DNA from: an uncultured Thermomicrobia bacterium
GTDB taxonomy: Bacteria > Chloroflexota > Chloroflexia > Thermomicrobiales > JALYUS01
DNA length: 27,878 nt
Reading direction: 5' to 3'
Assembly (NCBI GenBank): GCA_937968015.1
Contig: CALBSO010000039.1
Location: forward strand, 1-27,878
Below the pieces are notes generated by a model that was given only the letters and a program-made list of their open reading frames with translations, made no database searches and had not been told where the DNA came from. Positions 6,454 to 13,676 of this stretch are shown here, in pieces. Both the position numbers and the translations under genes were made by a program. Position 1 is the first letter of the stretch. Each line of letters begins with the position of its first letter.

Positions 6454-7734
6454 CTAATTTTCCTGCTCGATCCGCTCCATGCCGTGCATGTAGGGGCGGA
6501 TGATCGATGGAATCGTGATCGTGCCGTCCGCATTCTGGTAGTTCTCCATGATCGCGATCATCAGGCGCGGCAAGGCAAGGCCGGAGCCGTTCAGGGTATG
6601 GACATACTCCGGGCGTGCGCCCGCTTCGCGCCGGAAGCGGATATTGGCGCGGCGCGCCTGGAAATCGGTGAAGTTGCCGCACGACGAGACTTCCAGCCAC
6701 TCATCGCAGCCCGGCGCCCACGCTTCGAGGTCGAACTTCTCCGCCGCGACGAAGGAGAGATCGCCGGTACACATCTGGATGACGCGGTAGGGAATCTCCA
6801 AATCGCGCAGGATCACTTCGGCATCGCTCATGAGCGTTCGCAACGCGGCTTTTGAATGCTCCGGCTTTTCCAGCCGCACCATCTCCACTTTGTCGAACTG
6901 GTGGCCGCGTTTGATACCGCGCGTGTCCCGGCCCGCCGAGAACTGCTCGCGCCGGAAGTTGGCGGAGTACGCCGTGAGCCGCACCGGCAAATCAGCGCCA
7001 TCGAGGATTTCCTCGCGGTGGAAGTTCGTCAGCGGCACCTCGGAGGTCGGGATGAGATATTTATCCGGGTCCTCCACGATGCTGTAGAGGTTGTCCGTGA
7101 ACTTCGGCAGATTGCCCGTGCCGACGAGCATTTCGCGCGAGACGAGGTAGGGCGGGTAAATCTCCTTGTAGCCTTGCGCGATATGAACATCGAGCATCCA
7201 TTGAATCAGCGCCCGTTGCAGCCGTGCGCCTGCCCCGATAAGGACGTAAAACCGCGAACCTGAGAGACGCACGCCGCGCTCGAAATCGAGGATGCCCAAG
7301 GAAGGCCCGAGGTCCCAGTGCGGCTTCGGCGCGAAATCGAACTGGCGCTTCTCCCCTTGATACGGAAAGATGACGTTCTCGCTGTCGTCCTTGCCAACCG
7401 GCACATCGGGATCGGGCAGATTCGGTATCTCGAGCATTGCCCGGTCGAGTTCGGCTTTGATGCGGGTTACTTCGCCATCGAGCGCCCTAATCCGCTCGCC
7501 GATCCGCTTACTCTGTTCGATCAGTGGCTCGCGCTCCGCCGCGTCGCGGGTCTGTGAAACGCTCTTGGAAAGGGCATTACGCTCCGTTTGTAACTCCTGC
7601 AACTCTTTCGTGAGCGTGCGCCACTGATCGTCCAGATGAACGACCGTATCTACCGATCCCGGATCGGCGTACAGTTTCGCAAGTTCACCCTTCACAAAAT
7701 CCGGCTGCTCGCGGATCAGCCGCAGATCGAGCAT
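6454..7734 (-). CDS. serS: Serine--tRNA ligase
   Basis: SerRS charges tRNA-Ser with serine using ATP, in the cytoplasm. The start is the ATG at 7734 (MLDLRLIREQPDFVK, the usual family opening), with AGAGGA just upstream, giving 426 residues, the normal length. The longer open frame to 8046 runs through the neighbouring gene and is not real. Residues about 28-105 form the helical arm that grips the long variable arm of tRNA-Ser. The class II core shows motif 2 around FRREQFSAGRDTRG and motif 3 at GSGLALPRLMIAIMENYQ. The C-terminus has PYMHGMERIEQEN. Two tRNA-Ser genes lie directly downstream on the same strand. The HNH gene is 94 nt upstream, with a hairpin between them. Confidence 0.97.
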   Translation of the reverse strand: MLDLRLIREQPDFVKGELAKLYADPGSVDTVVHLDDQWRTLTKELQELQTERNALSKSVSQTRDAAEREPLIEQSKRIGERIRALDGEVTRIKAELDRAMLEIPNLPDPDVPVGKDDSENVIFPYQGEKRQFDFAPKPHWDLGPSLGILDFERGVRLSGSRFYVLIGAGARLQRALIQWMLDVHIAQGYKEIYPPYLVSREMLVGTGNLPKFTDNLYSIVEDPDKYLIPTSEVPLTNFHREEILDGADLPVRLTAYSANFRREQFSAGRDTRGIKRGHQFDKVEMVRLEKPEHSKAALRTLMSDAEVILRDLEIPYRVIQMCTGDLSFVAAEKFDLEAWAPGCDEWLEVSSCGNFTDFQARRANIRFRREAGARPEYVHTLNGSGLALPRLMIAIMENYQNADGTITIPSIIRPYMHGMERIEQEN

Positions 7735-7756
7735 TGTCCGTCCTCTTCTCATGCTG

Positions 7757-7777
7757 CGGGCAGCCGAGTACTGCCCG
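7757..7777 (-). terminator. Hairpin between the HNH gene and serS
   Basis: CGGGCAG-CCGAGTA-CTGCCCG is a perfect 7-bp stem with a 7-nt loop, about 50 nt after the HNH stop and just before the serS ribosome site. It could end the HNH transcript or act in the serS leader. No U-tract follows. Confidence 0.4.
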
Positions 7778-7828
7778 GCGAATCGTGGCAGGTGACAGAA
7801 AGTATCGCACAGGTTGCCGGAGCGTGGG

Positions 7829-8362
7829 TCAGGAGGCGGCAGCGAACGATTCCGCGCCGGGAATGAACGGTTCCCAATCGGCGCGCGGTCGTTCCGAGAG
7901 ACGCCGCTGAATCGCGTAATAGGCGCCCGCGTGCGGCTCGAATGGCGCGCGGCGGAGTCGCATGCGTGCCTCGTCCGGCGTATGCCCGCCCTTACGGTGG
8001 TTGCATTCTTTGCACGCGGAGACGAGATTATCCCAGGAGTGCTCACCGCCGCGCGACTTCGGCATCACATGATCAATCGTCAAATCGCGCGAGGAGTGGC
8101 CGCAGTACTGGCAGGTGTAATGGTCACGCAGGAAGACTTCGCGGCGGGTAAGTTTGACGCGGGGGCGGGGGCGTCGGACGAGGTAGACCATTCGGACAAC
8201 GGAGGGCATTGTGTACGCGCGCGTTGAGGTACGTAAGTGCACCTCCGATTCTTCCTGCAACACCTCCGCCTTCCCGCCCAACACGAGGACGAGCGCACGG
8301 CGCGCGTTGCAGATATGTAAGGGCTCGTAGTTCTGATTGAGAACGAGGACTGCTGTGTCCAT
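7829..8362 (-). CDS. HNH endonuclease family protein
   Basis: The product has 177 residues. It opens with MDTAVLVLNQNYEPLHICNA, a start typical of a widespread stand-alone HNH family, which supports the ATG at 8362; AAGGAG lies 11 nt upstream, a little far. The HNH core occupies about residues 85-135: CQYCG, then the DHVMPKSRGG segment with its catalytic His, then the NLVSACKECNHRKGG segment with a second Cys pair. The four Cys would bind a structural zinc. These proteins are found as single chromosomal genes in many bacteria; their biological role is not settled, and DNA nicking or repair is inference. It is transcribed from its own promoter at 8448-8477 and is followed by serS. No methylase or phage gene is nearby. 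Confidence 0.85.
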   Translation of the reverse strand: MDTAVLVLNQNYEPLHICNARRALVLVLGGKAEVLQEESEVHLRTSTRAYTMPSVVRMVYLVRRPRPRVKLTRREVFLRDHYTCQYCGHSSRDLTIDHVMPKSRGGEHSWDNLVSACKECNHRKGGHTPDEARMRLRRAPFEPHAGAYYAIQRRLSERPRADWEPFIPGAESFAAAS

Positions 8363-8682
8363 GAGCGGCGATGCTCCTTAAGGGTTGTAACCGATGCGCC
8401 ATGCTGCACCTGGGTCGCACTCCCGCCGCAGTTGTCGTGTCGCGCATAGTGTACTGTCACGAACGCGAACTTGACAAGGGGGGTTTTGTGCCGATGCGAG
8501 CACGAAAAAGCGGCAGGGCGCTCCACGACTGCCCTCTATACGTACACCGGACGCGCTGCCTGCATCTACGCGGGCTGACGGGAGTCGGTCGTAGACGCAT
8601 TGCCTTGCCGGAAGTAAACTATCGGTAGTGGCCGCCCACATCCGGGTGGTGGGTGCGGCTCGTGGTAGTGTGAGGAAAGTGC
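8363..8682. other. Divergent intergenic region
   Basis: This stretch separates the HNH gene (minus) and rseP (plus). It holds the HNH promoter at 8448-8477 and the rseP ribosome site (GAGGA at 8672-8676, 6 nt before GTG 8683). A G-rich run at 8477-8486 and an imperfect GC-rich stem near 8630-8660 are visible. I found no convincing rseP promoter and no gene. Confidence 0.5.
8448..8477 (-). promoter_or_regulatory. Sigma70-like promoter for the HNH gene
   Basis: On the minus strand TTGTCA (8477-8472), an 18-nt spacer and TACACT (8453-8448), about 85 nt before the ATG at 8362. Confidence 0.55.
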
Positions 8683-9768
8683 GTGGGCAATTTTTCGTGG
8701 CTGCTTATCGTTCCGATCTTGGCGGTGCTCGTCACGGTTCATGAGTTCGGACATTTTTTTGCGGCACGGTTTTTCGGCGTCGCGGTCGAGGAGTTCGGCA
8801 TTGGCCTGCCGCCCCGGATCGTCGGGCGGGTGTGGAAAGGCACGCTCTGGTCGCTGAACGCGATCCCGCTTGGCGGCTTCGCCCGCATGAAGGACGAGAA
8901 CACGAGCGGTGCAGCGCCGGATTCATTCCAGACCAAGCCCGCCTCTGCGCGCGCGATCATTCTCATCGCCGGGATCGTCTTCAACTTCATTTTCGCCGCG
9001 CTGCTCTTCGCGATCATCTTTGCGGTCCATGGCGCGCCGAGTAACAAGGAGATCGTCTCCATCGGCGATGTCGTCGCGGGCACGCCCGCGCAGGCGGCGG
9101 GATGGCAACCTGGTGACCAGTTCGTCCGCATCGGCGGGCGGGACATTACCTCGCAACAGGACCTCTCCGATGCCATCAAGGCCGCCGCCGGGACACCCGT
9201 GCGAGTCGAATTGCGCCGTGACGGGCAGACCATCACCACGACGGTCACGCCCCGCCTGCCCGAGCAGACTCCCGACGGCCAAGGGTCCACGGGAATCAGG
9301 GTGTCGGCGCAATCGGTCGCGCTGCGCGAGCCAGTCTGGCGGGCGATTCCCGATGGTTTCCGTGAGACGGCGCGCGGTATCGGCGACATTTATGTCGGCC
9401 TCGCCCGCCTCGTCCGTGGGCAGCAACAGGGCGGCGTGGACAACGTCACCGGCCCAATTGGCATCGCGCAGGTCGTCGGTGAAGTCGTCCAGCAGGCGAC
9501 GATCCCCGTCTGGGTCGTGATCCTCCAGATCACCGCGTTCATCTCGATCAACCTCGGTATCCTGAACCTGCTGCCGATCCCCGCGCTCGACGGTGGGCGT
9601 CTCCTCTTCGTCCTGATCGAGTGGGTACGGCGCGGCAAGCGGGTGCCGCCGGAGCGTGAAGGGATGGTCCATCTGATCGGGATGGCCGTCCTGCTGACGA
9701 TTTTCGTCCTCGTCGCCTTCGTGGACATTCAGCGCATTCTCGATGGTCGTTCGATCTTACCGCGGTAA
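8683..9768 (+). CDS. rseP: RIP metalloprotease RseP (site-2 protease, M50 family)
   Basis: This membrane zinc protease cuts substrates within the bilayer, classically anti-sigma factors, to release a stress response. The GTG at 8683 has GAGGA 6 nt upstream and gives 361 residues. The first membrane helix carries the zinc motif HEFGH at residues 20-24. A second hydrophobic segment follows (RAIILIAGIVFNFIFAALLFAII). A single PDZ domain spans about residues 115-200. The third zinc ligand is the Asp in NLLPIPALDGGR, near the C-terminal helices. The one-PDZ form is usual outside the Proteobacteria. ispG follows after 26 nt on the same strand, a common pairing (often dxr-rseP-ispG); dxr is not in this window. 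Confidence 0.93.
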   Translation: MGNFSWLLIVPILAVLVTVHEFGHFFAARFFGVAVEEFGIGLPPRIVGRVWKGTLWSLNAIPLGGFARMKDENTSGAAPDSFQTKPASARAIILIAGIVFNFIFAALLFAIIFAVHGAPSNKEIVSIGDVVAGTPAQAAGWQPGDQFVRIGGRDITSQQDLSDAIKAAAGTPVRVELRRDGQTITTTVTPRLPEQTPDGQGSTGIRVSAQSVALREPVWRAIPDGFRETARGIGDIYVGLARLVRGQQQGGVDNVTGPIGIAQVVGEVVQQATIPVWVVILQITAFISINLGILNLLPIPALDGGRLLFVLIEWVRRGKRVPPEREGMVHLIGMAVLLTIFVLVAFVDIQRILDGRSILPR

Positions 9769-9794
9769 TTCGCGTCACATGGAGGAGCCGACTC

Positions 9795-10931
9795 GTGCTC
9801 GAAACCGTCGTCCCACTCTCCAATCGTCGGTTCAGCCGCCCGATCTTTCTCAATGACCGCAAAGGCAACACCGTCCAGATCGGTGGCGGCGCGCCCGTCG
9901 TCGTCCAGTCCATGTGCTCGACCGACACAAGCGACAAGGAAACGACGATCAAGCAGATTTACGACCTCGCGTCGAATGGCTGCGAGGTCGTCCGGGTCGC
10001 CGTGCCGGATAAGGAAGCGGCGGCGGTGATGCCCGAAATCGTCGCACGCTCGCCGGTGCCGATCGTCGCGGATATTCATTTCCACTATCAGATGGCGCTT
10101 GCCGCGCTCAACGCGGGCGTCGCCAAATTGCGCCTCAATCCCGGCAACATCCGCAAGCGGTCGCAGGTCGAGGAAGTCGTACGGCTCGCGCAGACCAAGG
10201 GCGTGCCGATCCGCATTGGCGTCAATCATGGCTCCCTACCGCCCATCCAGCCAGGCCAGGAAACGATGAGCGATCCGGAGCGAATGGTGGATGTCGCCTT
10301 CGGCCACATTCGCATCCTCGAAGACCTCGACTTCCGGGACATCTGCATCTCACTCAAAGCGTTCGATGTGCCGACGATGGTCGCCGCGTACCGACTGATG
10401 GCAGAGCGATGCGAGTACCCGCTCCACCTCGGCGTGACGGAAGCGGGCACGGCACGCGCCGGTTCGATCCGCTCGGCAGTCGGCATGGGTATCCTCCTGC
10501 ACGAGGGGATCGGCGACACAATCCGCATCTCGCTGGCGGACAACCCGGTTGAAGAGGTCTATACCGCGTACGAAATCCTTAAGAGCCTCGACTTGCGGCA
10601 AAAAGGGACGACGCTCGTTGCCTGTCCGTCGTGCGGGCGCGTGGAGATTGATGTCCTCAAGCTGGCGGCGTCGGTGGACGAGTATATCAAGAATATCCAG
10701 ACGCCGATCAAAGTCGCGGTAATGGGCTGCGTCGTCAATGGCCCCGGCGAGGCGCGTGATGCCGACGTTGGCGTCGCCGGTGGGCGCGATAAGGGCGTCA
10801 TCTTCCGCCACGGCGAGATCGTGCGCACGGTCGCCGAACCCGACCTTTTCCGGGCGATCTGTGAGGAGATTGATACCGTCGTCCGCGAGCGTGAGGCGGA
10901 AGGTGCTGCCGAACTCGTACCGGCGGACTGA
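9795..10931 (+). CDS. ispG: 4-hydroxy-3-methylbut-2-en-1-yl diphosphate synthase (IspG/GcpE)
   Basis: IspG performs the penultimate step of the MEP isoprenoid pathway: it reductively opens methylerythritol cyclodiphosphate to HMBPP using a [4Fe-4S] cluster. The GTG at 9795 has GGAGGAG 7 nt upstream and gives 378 residues, the short two-domain bacterial form. The N-terminal TIM barrel includes VQSMCSTDTSDKETT and PIVADIHFHY. The C-terminal domain holds the cluster ligands: Cys277 and Cys280 in CPSCGR, Cys312 in GCVVNGPGEA, and by family knowledge Glu319 as the fourth ligand. All are present, so the enzyme should be active. Its presence means the organism uses the MEP route. It lies 26 nt after rseP, probably co-transcribed. 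Confidence 0.97.
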   Translation: MLETVVPLSNRRFSRPIFLNDRKGNTVQIGGGAPVVVQSMCSTDTSDKETTIKQIYDLASNGCEVVRVAVPDKEAAAVMPEIVARSPVPIVADIHFHYQMALAALNAGVAKLRLNPGNIRKRSQVEEVVRLAQTKGVPIRIGVNHGSLPPIQPGQETMSDPERMVDVAFGHIRILEDLDFRDICISLKAFDVPTMVAAYRLMAERCEYPLHLGVTEAGTARAGSIRSAVGMGILLHEGIGDTIRISLADNPVEEVYTAYEILKSLDLRQKGTTLVACPSCGRVEIDVLKLAASVDEYIKNIQTPIKVAVMGCVVNGPGEARDADVGVAGGRDKGVIFRHGEIVRTVAEPDLFRAICEEIDTVVREREAEGAAELVPAD

Positions 10932-10985
10932 TTGAGAAATCGTTTCGGAAACCCGCGTGACAACGGGGTGCAAAACGGACGGCTC

Positions 10986-11055
10986 CCCTCTCCATCGCCG
11001 CAATAATCTCTGCATTCTCGAATCTTCAGGCGATGGAGAGGGCCGGGGATGAGGA
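10986..11055. repeat. Interspersed GAGAGGG-type repeat with 14-bp hairpin
   Basis: CCCTCTCCATCGCC (10986-10999) pairs perfectly with GGCGATGGAGAGGG (11029-11042) around a 29-nt loop. The right arm continues into GGAGAGGGCCGGGGATGAGG, close to a repeat (GGGAGAGGGGCTGGGGGTGAGG-like) that I recall scattered through many Chloroflexota genomes. It sits between ispG and the acetyltransferase gene and supplies the latter's ribosome site. Confidence 0.55.
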
Positions 11056-11060
11056 ATTGC

Positions 11061-11684
11061 ATGGGCATCACCCGACCATTTTTGCGCGACATGCCATCCG
11101 AATGGATCGGTTCGCGGATCGTCTTGCGCCGGTGGCGCGATGAAGACGCGCAGCCGCTCTTCGATGCGATCATGGAATCGCAGGGTCGGCTACGCCAGTG
11201 GATGCCGAAGGGTCCTTCCATCTCACAGTCGTGGGCGGACACGTACCATAGCGTTGATGACGCCATTGAGTTCGTCCGCCGTCAGTCCGGCCACTGGGCG
11301 TTACACGAGCACATCGGCCTCGGTATTTTCGCGGAAGAGACCGGCACGCTCCTCGGCAGCATTGGCATGCGTGTGAATGACACGAAGCTACTGATCGTCG
11401 AACTCGGCTATTGGATTCGCACGTCCGCCGAGGGGCAGGGCTACGTGAGCGAGGCAGCGCGCCAAGTGACGATGTTCGCGTTTGAGGGGCTTGGAGCACA
11501 ACGGGTGCAAATCCGCTGCGACGCCCGGAATCAACGGAGCAAGGCCGTCCCGGAACGACTCGGCTTTCTCTTTGAAGGCTGTCACCGCCGTGACTCGTTG
11601 GGGACTGATGGGACGATCCGGGACACACTCGTCTATGCGATGATCCCGGAGGACTTTGCCCGCGTGCGGGAAACGTGGGAGTAG
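11061..11684 (+). CDS. GNAT family N-acetyltransferase (RimJ/RimL-like)
   Basis: The enzyme should move an acetyl group from acetyl-CoA to an amine; the substrate is unknown. I prefer the ATG at 11061 (207 residues), with GAGGA 5 nt upstream. The ATG at 11049 also has a ribosome site (GAGAGGG) and adds four residues, but it lies inside an interspersed repeat. The fold is the Acetyltransf_3 type: it starts at IGSRIVLRRWRDEDAQPLFDAI, passes LGSIGMRVND and the AELGYWI-like strand (VELGYWIRTSAEGQGYVSEA, whose GQGYVSEA segment is the CoA loop), and ends with RNQRSKAVPERLGFLFEG. That last part has Asn and Arg at the usual positions. The 3' end overlaps or abuts the next gene, which suggests one operon. 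The family is clear; the function is not. Confidence 0.85.
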   Translation: MGITRPFLRDMPSEWIGSRIVLRRWRDEDAQPLFDAIMESQGRLRQWMPKGPSISQSWADTYHSVDDAIEFVRRQSGHWALHEHIGLGIFAEETGTLLGSIGMRVNDTKLLIVELGYWIRTSAEGQGYVSEAARQVTMFAFEGLGAQRVQIRCDARNQRSKAVPERLGFLFEGCHRRDSLGTDGTIRDTLVYAMIPEDFARVRETWE

Positions 11685-11686
11685 CC

Positions 11687-12616
11687 GTGGGGACGCTTTC
11701 GGTATCAACGATGTGGGGGGCGCAGGGGCGGTATGCCGACCTCGGTGATATGGTGGACGGCGTCCGAGCGGCAGGCGGCGAGCGGATTGAGATCAATTAC
11801 ATGCCGACCCGCGCGCAGTTGGAGCAGTTGCTGGCCCGCCCCGATCTCGTTGTTTCGAGTATCCACAACATCTGCCCGCGGCCGACCGATGCGCGTGGCG
11901 CGCGCATCCCCGATCCGTCGCTCGTCGCAGCCGACGATGCCGAGCGACACCACGCCGTTGCGCTCACGAAAGCGACGATGGACCTCGCGCGCCGCTTCGG
12001 AGCGGATGCTATTGTCGTCCATGCCGGTCAACTGACGGTCTTGCCGGAGGACGAAAAGCGTCTCGATGAACTATTCGGCGCCGCTGCGATGGAGACCGAT
12101 GAGTTTGCGACGCTGCGCGAGCGGATCGTTGGCGCGCGTCGTGCAGCGGTCGGCCCTGCGTTGGAACGTTTGATGGACAGCCTGCGGGAACTTGCACCGT
12201 ATGCGGAAGGAATCGGTGTCCGGCTCGGCCTTGAGTCTCGGCAGGATTATCGCGACATCCCGATTCTGGACGACCTCGAGACAATTTTTGGCAGTGTGAC
12301 GTCGCCGATGATCGGGTACTGGCATGACACCGGCCATGCGCAGCGGCAAGCGAACCTCGGCTACACGCCGCACGAAGCATGGTTGCGGCGACTGGGCCAT
12401 CGGCTCGTCGGGTTCCATTTGCATGATTGTCTCGGGCTGCGCGACCATCTGATTCCGGGGCGTGGTCGCGTGGATTTCGCAATGGTTGTATCCTACCTGC
12501 GGGCGGATACGATACCCGCGTGCGAATTCGACTACGATGAGGAAGTCACGGATATCCGGGAAGGATTGGACTACCTCCGTGCCGTCGGGTTCGAGCAGGG
12601 AGGGGCACGCGCATGA
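11687..12616 (+). CDS. Sugar phosphate isomerase/epimerase-like TIM-barrel protein
   Basis: The frame opens at GTG 11675, but GTG 11687 has GGGAG a few nt upstream and follows the acetyltransferase stop by 2 nt; I prefer it (309 residues). The protein has the xylose-isomerase/AP-endonuclease-2 barrel: strands at GGERIEINY, LVVSSIHNICPR, AIVVHAGQ, GVRLGLESR, MIGYWHDTGHAQ and LVGFHLHDC, and a final CEFDYDEE. The Glu, Asp and His residues in these strand ends are the usual metal ligands, so a divalent-metal isomerase, epimerase or lyase is likely. The substrate cannot be read from the sequence. Its last four bases overlap the start of the glycosyltransferase (ATGA), so the two proteins are probably made together and may act on the same sugar. 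Confidence 0.75.
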   Translation: MGTLSVSTMWGAQGRYADLGDMVDGVRAAGGERIEINYMPTRAQLEQLLARPDLVVSSIHNICPRPTDARGARIPDPSLVAADDAERHHAVALTKATMDLARRFGADAIVVHAGQLTVLPEDEKRLDELFGAAAMETDEFATLRERIVGARRAAVGPALERLMDSLRELAPYAEGIGVRLGLESRQDYRDIPILDDLETIFGSVTSPMIGYWHDTGHAQRQANLGYTPHEAWLRRLGHRLVGFHLHDCLGLRDHLIPGRGRVDFAMVVSYLRADTIPACEFDYDEEVTDIREGLDYLRAVGFEQGGARA

Positions 12617-13650
12617 AGTTGATTATCCAAATCCCGTGCTACAACGAGGAAGAGACGCTGCCCGCCGTCCTTGCTGACCTGCCCAAATTGCTCCCCGGTA
12701 TTGATGAGATTGAAGTGATCGTCATTGATGACGGCAGCACGGATCGGACCGCGAACCTCGCCCGGATGCTCGGCGCGTATGTCGTCCCACATACGGGGAA
12801 TAAGGGGTTAGCCGCCGCGTTCCAAACCGGTCTCGATGCGTGCCTGACGCTCGGCGCGGACATCATCGTCAATACCGACGGCGATCATCAGTATTCCGGC
12901 AGCGACATCGCCGCGCTCATCAAGCCGATCCTCGATGGCGATTGTGACATGGTGGTCGGCGATCGCCAAACACACGATATCGTCCACTTCAGCCCGCTCA
13001 AGAAACGATTGCAGGCGGTCGGATCGTGGACGATGCGGCGATTGAGCGGCACGAATATTCCCGATGCGCCGAGCGGCTTCCGCGCGCTCTCGCGTGAGGC
13101 GGCGATGCGGCTCAATGTCGTCACTCGCTACACCTACACGCTGGAAACGATCATCCAGGCAGGCAAGAAGAACCTTAGTGTCGGCAGTGTGCCGATCTCC
13201 TCCCGGCCAACGCGCCCATCACGGCTCTTTCCCAATGTCTGGTCGTACATCAAGCGCTCCGCCGCGACGATGGTGCGTATCTGGGCGATGTACGAACCAC
13301 TCAAGACGTTCGCGCTCTTCGCGACGCTCTTTCTCTTCATCGGTGTGGCGCTCGTCGGCCGGTTCTTTTACTTTTACCTGATCATCGGCGAAAAAGGCAC
13401 GCGGCATATCCAGTCGCTGATTATCGCGCTCATTTTCTCGATGATCGGCGCCGTCCTCTTCGCGGTCGCGCTCCTCGCGGACCTCACGGCGAACAACCGG
13501 CGGTTGATCGAGGACAACTTATATCGAACAAAGAAACTCCAGTACATGCTGACGGCGCAAGCCGCACGGAATGGTGAGTCACCGCATCATCTCCTCACGA
13601 ATCTTGTTGAACCGGACACCGTCGGCGATCTCACGCTCCACAACGACTGA
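12613..13650 (+). CDS. Membrane-anchored glycosyltransferase family 2
   Basis: The product has 345 residues and starts at an ATG overlapping the previous stop by 4 nt, so translation is coupled. The GT2 (GT-A) domain fills residues 1-230: IIQIPCYNEEETLP at the start, the nucleotide-binding VIVIDDGSTDRT (Asp39-Asp40), and the metal-binding NTDGDHQY (Asp89, Asp91). VVGDRQ and the acceptor-side segment DAPSGFRALSREAA follow. The C-terminus holds two membrane helices (about FALFATLFLFIGVALVGRFF and LIIALIFSMIGAVLFAVAL) and a short cytoplasmic tail. This plan matches dolichol/polyprenol-phosphate sugar transferases of the DPM1/GtrB kind, which load a sugar onto a lipid carrier at the inner membrane. 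The donor and acceptor are not known. Confidence 0.88.
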   Translation: MKLIIQIPCYNEEETLPAVLADLPKLLPGIDEIEVIVIDDGSTDRTANLARMLGAYVVPHTGNKGLAAAFQTGLDACLTLGADIIVNTDGDHQYSGSDIAALIKPILDGDCDMVVGDRQTHDIVHFSPLKKRLQAVGSWTMRRLSGTNIPDAPSGFRALSREAAMRLNVVTRYTYTLETIIQAGKKNLSVGSVPISSRPTRPSRLFPNVWSYIKRSAATMVRIWAMYEPLKTFALFATLFLFIGVALVGRFFYFYLIIGEKGTRHIQSLIIALIFSMIGAVLFAVALLADLTANNRRLIEDNLYRTKKLQYMLTAQAARNGESPHHLLTNLVEPDTVGDLTLHND

Positions 13651-13676
13651 CCGCGATCACCACAAGGGGGACGCCG

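Noticed and set aside
7829..8362. HNH endonuclease as part of a restriction or homing system
   Set aside because: No methyltransferase, intron, intein or phage gene is adjacent; it matches a common stand-alone chromosomal family.
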